Assembly: GCA_946699065.1 (NCBI GenBank)
Contig: CAMPDV010000098.1
Coordinates: 434,001-498,000 of the forward strand
Origin: Loxodes magnus
Lineage: Eukaryota > Ciliophora > Karyorelictea > Loxodida > Loxodidae
Direction: 5' to 3'
DNA: 64,000 nucleotides
Shown here: piece after piece, positions 49,175-60,202 of the stretch
Layout of the letters: the number at the start of each line of letters is the position of its first letter
How positions within the stretch are numbered: position 1 is the first letter of the stretch
The notes under the pieces: generated by a model
Told to the model about the DNA's origin: nothing
Databases searched by the model: none
What the model saw: the letters and a program-made list of their open reading frames with translations, nothing else
Translations under genes and position numbers: made by a program

Positions 49175-50199
49175 TCATGATGATTTAAAATAGTTAGAGG
49201 TATAACTAAACACTGATTTAGATTGTCTGTTTTTAAATGCTTTCGTAAAAATCTGGAGCTTTATAACCTGAATCTCCCATTTCTATATTACTTTTTACTT
49301 AAGTCTGTCTAGTTGCTGTTGATATTGTATATCCACCTTACAACTAAGTTGGAAATATCATATCAGGGCAGAAATTAGGAGGGGTAAAAGGAACTTCTCC
49401 GGTCTTTTTAAATTTGTATCTATAGTAAATTACTGAAAAGCAGAAACATAGTAGAGCCAGTAGGAGTACTAAGAGGATTAATATGCCAAACGTTTTCCAA
49501 GGGTTATATAAACTATAGTCTTATCCTCCTCTGCAATCTGATTTTCATTTAACATTTTCTACTTCTAAAATGAAACATTACATTGATAACTTAGACACAT
49601 ATTTAAAGCCTCGTTTTCCTTCACAAAGCTTGGTAGGCAATAAGAAGTAAATGTAGTGAATTTTTTAGTTTAATTTTCCTCTTTTCCACATAAAGCTAAA
49701 GAGCATCCTTTTCCACATTCTTTGCATTCTTTGATGGGTTTACTAGCGCATATTTGAAATTGGTTCTTCCTATCTTTAATAGCGCATTATAACTCTAAAG
49801 TCAAATAATACCTGTATAGTTAGTCTAAAGGTGAAAGTTGCTATTTTAACCTCATATGTACATATAAAGTTACTTATTACAAACAGATAAAACATCCTAA
49901 ACTATTCCTTAAGGAGTTTATAACTCAAGACATATTAATTCTTACTTACAACTAGGCCATTGCATTTTAACATCCTTTTAGCATAAGCTTTAGTCCCTTT
50001 TATCAGTTATCATTGCATACTTTACTTGACTGAAAGAGCTAATTTTAAGGTCTAACTATTTATAATTCTAGCCTATTTGATACTCTTAGCATTCGCTCTA
50101 TTAACTTAGTTCCATAACACTCCCAATTTTAAGTTCTTTAGTTTCCTAAGCGTCTAAATTTCTAATAAAAATGACTAGGACGATAATTACTAAACTCAT
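49175..50199 (-). CDS. Cys-rich single-pass membrane protein with tiny introns
   Basis: About 324 aa after removal of two well supported 17-nt introns (49795-49811, 49565-49581) and one tentative 16-nt intron (49283-49298). Signal peptide MSLVIIVLVIFIRNLDA, then a Cys-rich ectodomain (ICASKPIKECKECGKGCSLA), a transmembrane span (FGILILLVLLLALLCFCFSV) and a short tail starting YYRYKFKKTGEVPF. The layout resembles the gene at 8479, but I see no clear sequence kinship. The C-terminus is uncertain: without the third intron the frame runs on for over 100 codons into the phosphatase gene's leader; with it TGA 49175 ends the protein. Confidence 0.7.
49283..49298 (-). other. Tentative 16-nt intron in the Cys-rich membrane gene
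   Basis: Reads GTAAAAAGTAATATAG on the minus strand. It leads to TGA 49175, but the unspliced frame (EMGDSGYKAPDFYES) also looks like protein. Confidence 0.4.
49565..49581 (-). other. 17-nt intron in the Cys-rich membrane gene
   Basis: Reads GTAATGTTTCATTTTAG on the minus strand. Removal joins NMCLSYQ to QVENVKWKSDCRGGQDY and brings the transmembrane segment into frame. Confidence 0.8.
49795..49811 (-). other. 17-nt intron in the Cys-rich membrane gene
   Basis: Reads GTATTATTTGACTTTAG on the minus strand. Removal joins LQTNYT to ELQCAIKDRKNQFQIC. Confidence 0.8.
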
Positions 50200-50440
50200 A
50201 TGCTTTACCTAATTATATAAATGCATTAATATTTGCTTATTAACTCAGGGGTAGTTCAATAATAGATCTTTAGGTAGAGCTAGGTAAAGCTGTTTGGGAA
50301 AAAGACAGTAATATATAAAGCTAGGACATAATGACTAGAAATAAGGATATAGAGTAACTAGAGAAGAGTAGGAAGAGGAGTTTATTAGTTGTATTAAAAG
50401 AATAAATTTTAAAATTTAGCTTATTGGTTATGAAAATGTC

Positions 50441-51100
50441 TCAATCATATCTAATATTCAATTCTTCAGATGTCAATCCTGCTGGAGATAGCTTATAAAC
50501 TAAGACCTTGTCACCCAAATAAATATCTCTTTCAGCTGCTCTTTCAAGCAAATCCTTAGCCAATTACATTGGATCTCCATTGTAGTTATTTTATTAGTCC
50601 AAAGTTACAGGAACACTCTAGTTTTTCGCTCTAAGCACAGCATCTAATACTGGTTGTAGCAATTCTCTAGAAGATCCTGCAGAAGCGTAAGTAGATTGGT
50701 TATAGCATCCAAGAGGGTCATAGTCATAAACAACAGGAACATTATTTTTATCAAGTCCAGCTAAAATAGGTAAGCAATAGTAAAAAAAGAACCTTCTTGA
50801 GTAAAGTGTAATTGCAAGTAATCTCGCTACAGAATAAACATCTGGCTAATGACCAGTCAAATGTTGGTAATTTTGAATTTTAAATTTCATAAGTTTCTGT
50901 AATTTTTCACAATCAACCTACATACCTACTCCTAAGAAGTAAACTTTATCAGTAAGTTAGTAAATTCTAGAAGTTTAACGGGAGAGAATTGAGAAACCTT
51001 GACTTAATCTTGTATCACATCCCATTATTACAGAATCTTTGTAACAAAAAGCAATTGTGTTTCCGCCGTTGCTTACATAAGGAGACCACTTTCTAGCCAT
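50441..51100 (-). CDS. PSMB1: 20S proteasome subunit beta6
   Basis: 219 aa, no intron, ATG 51100 to TGA 50441. It is a non-catalytic beta subunit of the 20S core. WSPYVSNGGNTIAFCYKD, IMGCDTRLSQGFSILSRQ and LAITLYSRRFFFYYCLPI are specific to beta6; LLERAAERDIYLGDKV matches its C-terminal half. The N-terminal Thr nucleophile and cleavage site are absent, as in other beta6 chains (Asn replaces Thr in GGNTIA). There is only a very short N-terminal extension. Confidence 0.95.
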
Positions 51101-51622
51101 TTTTTATAATAAATTTAGAATTTAGATGATTTAGATTAATAAAAAGACTTACAAGAAACATTTCTTTTATAGTCGAATCTTAAGCTTTAACCCTTTTAAT
51201 ATAACTAAGTTTTCTCTTTTGATACTAATTTATATAATAATAAAGATCTTCTCTCTTTAGCTTTTGATGTCTATATTTTGATTCTTATCTATCGTAATTA
51301 ACCTTATTTTGTTTAATTACCTTTTGCTATTTGATAAACTTAACACTAGCTTATGCTCTATATTGACTAAATTCTATATGCCTATCTTCCTAACTATCAG
51401 CTCGATAATTGATGATGTCATCTTTCGAAGCTTTATTAGCTTGATAGTATTCTTAATAGCTATATATACATAAATCTTTAAATAGCTTCGACATTATAAA
51501 TTTAGTTAATGCTTAAACTTAGAGAAATAAAGATAAGATTAGAGAGTTTGGAATATTGATGCTTTAATTAACTTTATATAATAAAAATGTTACGATTAAA
51601 AATGTTAAACTTATTTGTTTTT
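51101..51622. other. Intergenic, AT-rich
   Basis: Short spacer between two minus-strand genes; no frame or RNA gene supported. Confidence 0.5.
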
Positions 51623-53420
51623 TCATTTTGCTGCCTTAATTTTATTATAAACGAAGTAGCCAGTAACAGCAATGCCTGCTACTAATGTTAAAATTTTGAA
51701 CCAATTTCCAGAATCTTTTTCTTGATTCTTTTTTTCTGGAGTTGATTCTTTTTTCTATTCTTTTTTTTGTACTGATGGTTAATTCTTCTCAGGATTCTAT
51801 TCTGTTTATTAAGTTTATGCTTCATTTTAAGTGTTCTACTCTTCAGGTCTTGGAGAATTTTATTTCTATTCTTCTGTTTTCTTGAGTTTTCCACCAAACA
51901 TCTCTTTTTCTTTTTATTCAGCTTGCTTTTTCAATTTCTGAAATCAATATTAAAGTATAACTTACAATTGCTTCTTCATACAATTTTTTAATTGATTCTT
52001 AATGCTGTAGAAGATAAGCAGCCTTGGATATTTATATGGCTTCTTCATAGTTTTATAATGCAATCAATGCTTCAGCTTTTCTCATCATTGCTTTTGTGTT
52101 TTATGAATCTAATCTCAAAACATCATCAGCTAATTATATAGCCTCTTGCCATTTCTTTAGTTTAATACAGCAAAGAGCAGCATTGTTTTAGCATGCTATT
52201 CTAATCTTTTCCAGATTGCTTAAGATTTACTCATCTTTACAATTTGGAAAGTATTATTAGAACTCGTAGCAGTGCTAAGTTCCCTCAAGATACTCTTATA
52301 ACGACATGTCATATAAATTCTACTTGAAGAAATCATTTCCAAGTTATTTCAGTTAATTTCCTTTTTCTATTCATTTTTCTGGAGTATTTTCTTCAACTTA
52401 TTAGGTTTCTTTCTTTTCAGCCTATTATGATTCTTGTTTTTCAACATTTTATGGTTCTTATTTTTCAACTTTTTATGGTTCTTGTTTTTCAGCCTATTAT
52501 GGTTCTTATTTTTCAACCTTTTGTGGTTCTTGTTTTTCAACTTTTTATGGCTCTTATTTTTCAACCTTTTGAGGTTCTTATTTTTCAACTTTTTATGGTT
52601 CTTGTTTTTCAGCCTATTATGGTTCTTATTTTTCGACTTTTTGAGGTTCTTGTTTTTCAACTTTTTATGGCTCTTATTTTTCAACTTTTTATGGTTCTTG
52701 TTTTTCAACCTTTTGAGGTTCTTATTTTTCAACCTTTTATGGCTCTTGTTTTTCAACTTTTTATGGCTCTTATTTTTCAACTTTTTATGGTTCTTATTTT
52801 TCAGCCTATTATGGTTCTTATTTTTCGACTTTTTGAGGTTCTTGTTTTTCAACTTTTTATGGTTCTTGTTTTTCAACCTTTTGAGGTTCTTATTTTTCAA
52901 CTTTTTATGGTTCTTGTTTTTTTTCAGGTACATTTTATTATTAAGTAGCGACTTAAGTTTTTTCTTCCTTTTAAACTTCCTTAACAGTAACTTATTATGT
53001 TTCTTCTACTTTTTAATTTTATTGAGGTTCTTATTGTTTAACTGGCTCCTATTACTTTTAAATAGCTGTCTTACTTTATTCCTCAGTTTTACTTTATTTA
53101 ACTTCTTCGCTTTTCCTATTTTCTTCTTACTTTTATAATTCTTAAGCCTGTTTTACTTCTCCCTTTTATGATCCTTATTCTGCAGACTAACTCTTTTACT
53201 CTTCCTAAGCAATAGGTTTTTCTGGAGGCTTTTAAACTACTTTTTATTCCTAAACTTGCAGTTTTTCATCTACTGGCTAAGCTTATTACGGTTCTTTATC
53301 TGATTAAGTCTAAACATCAGGAGATTCTGCAGGTTCTTCCTTTACTACCTGAAGCTGTTCACTTTTTAACTAGGATTCGCCTAACTTTTAAAATTCTTCA
53401 GGTTTGTTTGCCTAAGCCAT
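51623..53420 (-). CDS. Tail-anchored TPR co-chaperone-like protein with a KQEPQKVE repeat region
   Basis: 589 aa after one 28-nt intron (51938-51965), TGA stop at 51623. Residues 1-165 are Gln/Glu/Lys-rich, then about 20 copies of the octapeptide KQEPQKVE (about 165-335). A three-motif TPR block follows (about 357-490): GNDFFKQNLYDMSLQEYLEG, IACQNNAALCCIKLKKWQEA and SQNTKAMMRKAEALIALQNY. The exit helix KKLYEEAIKLKKQAEQKEKE with MFGGKL resembles FKBP-type immunophilin co-chaperones, but no FKBP domain is present. A single hydrophobic span at the very end (ILTLVAGIAVTGYFVYN, then KIKAAK) marks a tail anchor. The TPR clamp could bind Hsp90/Hsp70 tails at a membrane (inference). Confidence 0.85.
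51938..51965 (-). other. 28-nt intron in the TPR gene
   Basis: Reads GTAAGTTATACTTTAATATTGATTTCAG on the minus strand. Removal joins LYEEAI to KLKKQAEQKEKEMFGG and keeps the frame to the tail anchor. Confidence 0.85.
52430..52922 (-). repeat. 24-bp tandem repeat array inside the TPR gene (about 20 units)
   Basis: The unit encodes K-Q-E-P-Q-K-V-E, with variants Q for K at position 6 and A for V at position 7. Units differ mainly by synonymous changes, including CAA versus TAA at the Gln codons, and in places alternate as pairs, suggesting expansion of 48-bp or longer blocks. All frames of both strands stay nearly free of stops, so antisense ORFs here are shadows. Confidence 0.9.
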
Positions 53421-54584
53421 ATTATTTAAATACAACAGCTATTTATGTTTAATACTCGTTAATTCTTTTGTAATATAGATCACCTTACTAGCTAATTTCA
53501 GCTATTTATACAAGAGCTATGCTCTTATAACTCATCTAAGATTAATAGACTAATCACCTATTATAGAAAATTATAATTCTAAACTCTTTCTTTACTATAT
53601 CCAATTACCTTCATTTACAGAGTCCTATTCTCTAATACCCTTGCTACTTAAATACATAGCTTTTGGCTCTATTACATATTTGTATTTATCTAATTATCTT
53701 AGCTCTTGGCAACTATAGCTCTTGTTAATACCACTCTAAAGCTTCTGTATTATGGTTATCTAATGTAATTTAGATTTATTCTATTAAATTAAATAGTAGC
53801 TTTTATATTATACCTTAGTAGCGATTAGCCTGATTTATATTTTATATCTTTATACAACTTTTCATATAATGCAACTATTGTTAATTAAGCTAGTCTTTAG
53901 TTAATGTTTTATCATAGAAATTATAGTTTAAGTTTTCTTTTCTTATTTCTTAGTGAATTATAGTATGATACTTAGTATTAATTTTTTTAGCTTGCTGCTT
54001 CCTAAATTTTCTTTGTTGCTTTTGAGATAATTAAGGGCTATTTTTGGAAAAGCTGTGAAATAAATCAAGCATTTATAGATTATAGCAGTAGCCATTTCCT
54101 TCAGTTATCTATATTTTATATCCATTATCAGCTATTATATTCCTATCTACTTTTCACACTTCTAAACTATCTAAATCCAATTACTTAGCAATCTCATGTA
54201 CAGATTTCTCATTAATAACTGTATTTAAGTAAAGCAATTTCTTATATTTAAAGATCTGTCTATTTATATTGACTAAAATTCCTTGAATAGAAGATATGAT
54301 AGTACATTAGAATAACTTACTTTACTAAAGTAAGATTTAAAATATAATCATAAGGTTAAAAATGTATAACTGTATTATATTTACCACTGCAGTAAATATC
54401 TTGCTCTAGCTTATTAAGCATCAATCTTATTTATATACATTGTCTTCATTAGCTTTTAAATAACTAGTATAATTCTTTGTTCACTCCTTTATTTTGATTA
54501 TATGGAGGTAAGTTTCAGTATCTAGGTGTTTAATTTTGAGTTTTATTAGAGTGAGTTAATTAGAGTAAGAAAAGTATAAATAAA
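53421..54584. other. Intergenic between divergent genes, AT-rich
   Basis: About 1.2 kb separating the TPR gene (minus) and the gene at 54585 (plus). It must hold both promoters; I see no distinct motif. Confidence 0.5.
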
Positions 54585-57127
54585 ATGTTTAAAGAGCTAT
54601 CAGAAGATGGGTTTATCTAGAACCTATACACTCTACTCTGGTAAAAAGATAACTTCATGGCTAAAATACCTAACATCTACATACCTGATACTATTATATA
54701 CTTCAGAAACCAGCCAATTCATTGATATTTCACTTCTAAGGTAGATGGATAAGTTCTAAAGAAGAACCCTGATAAGTACAAGTCTTCTATTATTTTTGAG
54801 TAATTCACTAAAAGAATCCCTAAAAGTAAAGTTGTAGCCACTTTCTATCAGTAAAGCTAGGAAGGAAGAAAACTGGAAGTTAAATTTCTGACAATTGAAG
54901 ATTTTAACTCCTTCATAACGAACTTAAATATTGGTAGTGGAGTCTTATAGAAGTGAATTGAGCCTAAATCGGATTTTAATGTGATGCATAAAGCTATTTG
55001 AAGCAGCAAATTCTGCTTCCTAGAAAAAGTGCAAAATATCCATTAAATATCGGATCTGAGAATGAATGTATATGAAAGAGCTGTTACATTTGAAGGGCCT
55101 CCTCATCATACAAAGGCAAGTAAGTTAAAATTAATACTACTATAGTTGGTGTAAAAGGGAATGAAATACCTAACTTATTAAGTTCTATTTGTAAATCTAT
55201 TGCTTTACATATTGATAACTGTACATATGGTAAAGTTTAAATTAAAAGAATGACTATATTTTTCAAGCAGGACGAAAAGGAACGATGATGACTTCTATAT
55301 TCTACATCTATGAGAACACAAGATCATGCAAGCAGAAGAAAAGCCTAAGATTAAAAATAGAATTTCCTTCCTTAGAAGGAATTTCGTCCTTAAGTACCAG
55401 AAATTATTGACTTGAAAAAAATGACAACTAAAGCAGAAAATCCTGCTGATATGAAAAAGGATAACATCTGTTATGGCTGTAATAATAACTTTTTATAAGA
55501 ACAGCTGTTTTCAGTACCTTATAAGATTATTATCAACCATTGAAATACTACTATTAGAAGCTAGCAAGAGAATAACATTCAAAAGAAAGGCAAGCAAGTT
55601 TATGTTCGTACTATTGATTCTAAGTATTTAAAAGAACATTAGAAGGTAAAAAATGCGAATACTGATATTCCTGAAATTATATGCTAATTACATCCAAAAA
55701 TGAAAATAGAGTAATTCATGATACTTATCTAGAACCCTATGTTTTTAAACAAAACAGCAGCTACATGCTTAGACTGCTATTTAGATATTACTTCAGTAGA
55801 AACTATAGCAGGTTTAATGCCAAATGCTAAATAAGAAAATTTGAAAGGAACACAGGCATTAAGACCTGATATGCTTTTCTGCAAAAAAACAAAAAAGCAG
55901 AAGTCCTATAATTCAGAAAGATCACTTTCCTTTTTTGATAAAGAGAATTCAACATTCATTTCATTAAACTAATCATAAGCTGATCAAAAAAGGGATTTCA
56001 ATAGTATATAACTAAGTGGAGCCAAAAATGGAGGAGGAGTGGTTTAGCTTAATTAAAATTAAAGCTTTAAACGCTTTTATTCTTAGCAAAGAAAACTTGA
56101 TGAGTAAAACGATTTCCAAAGACTAAATTAAACAGAGATACTGAATAACAGCGTATACATTCTTACCAATGACAACTAAAAATGGAATGAAAAATCCTAG
56201 GAAGTGGATATAAATAAAAGATACTAAACTTATTAAAAATAAGTAGCGAAAAAGGAAAAAGAAACTAAACTATAAGAGAAGGATTAAATAGAAGATAATC
56301 CCCAGTTAAATGAGAGCTTAAATTAAAAAACGTTAGTTAGAAAAATCCAAAAATCTTAAAAGGAAATTAAACTCAAAAGTTAAAATTAAGATTAATTGCC
56401 AGATATTTACTAAAATTAATAAACCTTTACTACCTAAATTGATAAATTAAAGCAGGCCAGGCCTCACTCTAGTTCATCACAAGAAGATTAGCAAGAAATA
56501 AAATCCTATTATATAGATATTAAAAAGAAGAAGTTAGGAGATTAAAATGACATCAAAGTATAGACAGAAAGGAAAAATAAAGATGCCAGATAAAAAGAAA
56601 TTTAAAATTAAAGGTGAGATTCTTACTTTAGATCAATAAGTTTTACATCTAGATAAATGGAAGAAGAACGTTTAAATAGTTAGCTTAATCAAGAGGTTAA
56701 TAGCAATCCTAAATCAAAGAAATAAGAACTACAAAAAATCTATGGAAAAATTTACGAGCAGAAATAATTCACCTTTAAGGAAATTCCCAAATAATCTATA
56801 AATGAAACTAACTCGAAGAAGCATAAATTGCTATAAGAAACAAGTCACTAGCAAAGTAAATCATTTATTGACACAAATCAGCTTAATCGAAGTAAAACTG
56901 AAATAAAATAAAGAGAAATACATACGAAGAAGATTATTATGTCAGATTAGCAAATAAAACTAGTAACCTTATATAGAAATTTATACTCTAATAAAAAAAG
57001 CTCCAAGCAAAACCTTAATTTCGAGATACAGAAATACGAAAATACAAATAATAATAGAAAATTGCCTGTAAGTTGTTAATATAATTAGGATAATAATAGA
57101 ACTTAAGATGTGGATAAATAGAGTTGA
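54585..57127 (+). CDS. Conserved-looking protein of unknown function with a CxxC pair
   Basis: 838 aa after one 26-nt intron (55120-55145), TGA stop at 57125. The first 350 residues look folded: VLQKWIEPKSDFNVMHKAIW, MNVYERAVTFEGPPHH, LHIDNCTYGKVQIKRMTIFF and KERWWLLYSTSMRTQ. The block with YERAVTFEG followed by the aromatic WxLL segment recalls conserved but unnamed protist (for example kinetoplastid) proteins, from memory and unverified. Two Cys pairs (CYGCNNNF and CLDCYLD, about 90 residues apart) could bind zinc. The remaining 430 residues are Lys/Gln/Asn-rich and probably disordered. Confidence 0.75.
55120..55145 (+). other. 26-nt intron
   Basis: GTAAGTTAAAATTAATACTACTATAG. Removal joins GPPHHTKA to IGVKGNEIPNLLSSI and restores the frame. 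Confidence 0.85.
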
Positions 57128-57690
57128 AACATTGTAATTTATTAAAATAGTTAAATTATACAAAGCTTACTTACTTTTATATAATACTTAACTACTTAAA
57201 TTGCTTTTAATTAAGAGATAACAGGACTCTAAAAAATTAAGTAATTAAGCGAACATAAAATACCCTAGATTATAGGATAATAAAGTACCTATTTTATTAA
57301 TTTTCATTAAAAGAAATTTACAGTCTAATACTTTTTAAGAAAAATGATTAGTTAGCAAAACTCAAAAAACCTTAGTCAAATGTCTATTTTTAGTAGTGAA
57401 ATACAATATAGTAAGTTGGTAGTAATAAAGTTGCTTATTAAGTGAAGATTTTTTATAAATGCATATAGTAAAAGTATTTGACATTTCTTAGCACAAAAAA
57501 TTAAAGTTCATAAATTTAGTATATGGAGAGTGCTGAGTTAGAAACTTATTATTATTAGTTCCTATTTTAATGTATAAGTAGATTATTATTATAAAATAGA
57601 ATACTTTAATATGAATATTATGCTTGCAATTAGGGTTATTAATATAGGTGATTAATTCTGAATAAAACAATAAATATTGAAGTTTATATT
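57128..57690. other. Intergenic between convergent genes
   Basis: AT-rich, no supportable frame. Confidence 0.5.
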
Positions 57691-60202
57691 TCAGCCTTCA
57701 AAGTTACTATTATTTAAACTGACTTCATTTATTTCTTCAACTTCGTCTTAATGTTTACTTGCATGGTGCATTCTAGATTGATTTATGCTACTTTTATTGG
57801 AGGAGGTTGATTAAAAGTTTTTATCTTGAGGAATTTAAAAATCAAATATCTGTTCGTTATCAATTGTTAAGTCCTCTTTATGATTAGAAGAATTTAACCT
57901 TTTGTAATGAATTCGGTATCCAGAGTCAAAAGTTCTATTTCCAGAATTCAGAGTGTTGCTAACTTTTCGGATGCGATAAAGCTTAATTCGAGGGAATTAT
58001 GAGTCGAAAATTATTTTTGATTATAAATCAAAATGGTTTTTGAGTATAGCTCGTTACCATTTCGATCCATATGAGTTATTTAAATTATCTCTATAGAAAA
58101 ACTTCAAAATAATCTTACGCTTTTTTACTGTTTAGTTAAGAAGTCATTCTAGGTTTTAATGAAAGGCAATCAGATTTCACTACTTATTATGGCTTTGATG
58201 GGTTTTATTTCCACTCATACCTAACAGACATTTAATTAAATTACTCTTACCTTGAAGTGAGGGCCATTTACTTGGATGGATTATTTCCTTATTAGTTATA
58301 ATAAGGTTGATATTTTTGCAATTTCTCATGTATATGCTATAAGTTATTGTCATACATAGAAAGCTATAGAAGTTAAGTAATTTTTAGTTCCTGGCTATTT
58401 TTACCCATTATTTGCTTTGGAGAAAATTGCTAGAAGATAAGATTTCTTTACTTAGGATCAAGCTTTTAAAGTTGATGAAAACGGTTTGGAAACGTTTTAT
58501 TCTGCAGTTTAGTACTATTATCTCTCATTCAATATTCCTATTATTATTTTTGTGTTATTTAATTTTGCTTTATCAAATTATCCACCACTTTTGTGGAAGT
58601 ATAAGCTTCTTCAGGATCATATTTAACTTGCTTGTTTCTATTTTTAAAGTCTATATCTTCATAGGATTTTTTAAAACTCCTTAAGGTTTTAGGAGGGGAC
58701 TTAGACTTTTATTTATTTTTATGAATCCTTGCAGTTTCAGATTTTTACCTTCTATTTTTAATTAACTCTATTTTTTTCTTTATTGGGCTGATTTTCTTTT
58801 CTACCTTTTCTTTTTGATTGGATTACTTTAGTTCCTTATTTGACAATTCATTTATTTATTTGCTTTCATTTTATTTAGGACTAAATATTTAACTATTATC
58901 ATTTGTAAAATCATCTTCATATACGTTTTCCTCGTATGGCTATCCAAAATCTAAACTTTTATAAACATTTTGAACTTGAGAATTATCTTCTTGTCTATTT
59001 TATCCTCTTGCAGGTGGTCTCTAGCTATATAATTAAGTGCTGAATGAGTTTTCATTTTAATCAAAACCTGAATGTTCAATTCTAGTTTAATAGCTTTCTC
59101 TTCCAGAAGTGAATTTAGAGTTTTCCATCTTTTTTAGATTCTCATTATTTTAGGAGGCAGAAATTTTTTGATTTTATAGACTTTCTTCAAAATCACTTTC
59201 ATATTTAGCTTCCAGTTCTTCATAACTTTCATCATTTTGATTTTTCCCTATTTCTTAACTATGGAGATTACTCTCAGTTTTCTTAATATTGAGAGTAAGC
59301 TTTTATCTTTCACTTTAATCTTAGCTTTATTAATCACTTTTTTATTCATTAATATTATTTCATTTTATCTTCTTGGCCATTTTCTTAGAATCTTCTTACT
59401 ACTTATTTTAAGGTGAATTTTAGGAAGATTCTTTCTCAAAATCTTCGTTTTCATAATCATCTTAGCTTTATACTTAAAGAGTGCTTAATTAAGGATCTTA
59501 TTAATTTGATATAGTAGTGCCTTGGATTTTTTTTCCTTCGTTCTATTGTTAAATCTTTTTACTTTGATTAAGGAGTTTGTTATTTTCTTCTGATACATCA
59601 AAAGATTGTTCGTTTTCGTTTTCTTCATTTTCTTTATTTTACTCAATTTATTAATTAACTAATAAACTTTAATCTTATTGCTTTTTACTATATGATACAC
59701 TTTCTTTTTTCTATTCTTTTTATATTTATTTATTTTCTGAATCACTCTTAACACTTTTTTTACTCTAATTTTGCTCTTCGTTTTTACTTTCTATTGATTA
59801 CTAATTAGGCAATGTGGATAGTTTATTTTCCGCTTGCTCAGCAATCTATTTTTTATTTTATTCTTATTCTTAAGGCCGTTATTTATTATCTTATCCTATT
59901 TTACTCTCTTCATCTTTCTGCCTTTAAATTAAACTCTCCCTCTCACTTTACTATTCTTAATCTTACTCCTATCTTTGCTAATTTTCTTACCTTTTTTCTT
60001 AGCTTTCTATTTTATCAATTTTTTTACTTCTAAAGTTCTGTTTTAACTTAAATATAGCCATCCTCATTTAGTACTTATCTATAGCTCTCGAAATATTCTA
60101 ATCTCTCTGTTAAATTTAGCTTTACTTTTTATAAAGCATTCTTTTAACTTACAAGCTTTTCCTATCACTAGCAAACTATTCAGCTTGAAAGCTTTAGAAC
60201 AT
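57691..60202 (-). CDS. Large Gln/Lys/Glu/Ser-rich, mostly disordered protein
   Basis: 827 aa from the first in-frame ATG at 60202 (MFQSFQAEQFASDRKSLQVK) to TGA 57691, with one 28-nt intron (58091-58118). Residues 1-400 are low-complexity coiled or disordered sequence (QEKRQENQQRQEQDQEQQSE). Acidic patches such as DYEDENEDFEKE-like runs and PYEENVYEDDFTNDNSQ lie mid-protein, followed by KKSPPKTLRSFKKSYED-type basic blocks. The C-terminal part (LNNSYGSKWQRAILKNHFDL; FPRIKLYRIRKVSNTL) looks more ordered. Acidic EDDF-type motifs occur in microtubule-associated proteins, but I cannot name it. The frame stays open about 360 nt upstream of this ATG, so a missed first exon is possible. Confidence 0.75.
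58091..58118 (-). other. 28-nt intron
   Basis: Reads GTAAGATTATTTTGAAGTTTTTCTATAG on the minus strand. Removal joins TSQLNSKKA to DNLNNSYGSKWQRAIL. Same length as the intron at 51938. Confidence 0.85.

Noticed and set aside
50230-50300. GGGGTAGTTCAATAATAGATC-like segment suggestive of a tRNA
   Set aside because: No cloverleaf with paired acceptor and T arms could be drawn by eye; a covariance-model scan would be needed.
52427-53138. Two long plus-strand ORFs rich in Phe/Leu/Trp and a minus ORF rich in KNKNHKKL over the repeat array
   Set aside because: They are shadow frames of the KQEPQKVE array; the real frame continues into the TPR domain and tail anchor.
58238-58251. Walker A-like GKSNLIKCLLG in a minus frame
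   Set aside because: It lacks the preceding GxxG and lies in an alternative frame; the correct frame reads ...LTSRQEQFNQMSVRYEWKQN. It would also need a different gene model.
58233-58262. A 30-nt GTAAG...TTAG segment in the same minus gene that could be an intron
   Set aside because: Its length is a multiple of three, the frame reads through it with normal protein, and it is longer than the frame-breaking introns found here. It may still be spliced, but nothing requires it.
59812-60033. Plus-strand T/C-rich ORF with hydrophobic composition
   Set aside because: It is antisense to a K/E/Q-rich part of the minus gene 57691-60202, whose frame is consistent over 2.4 kb.
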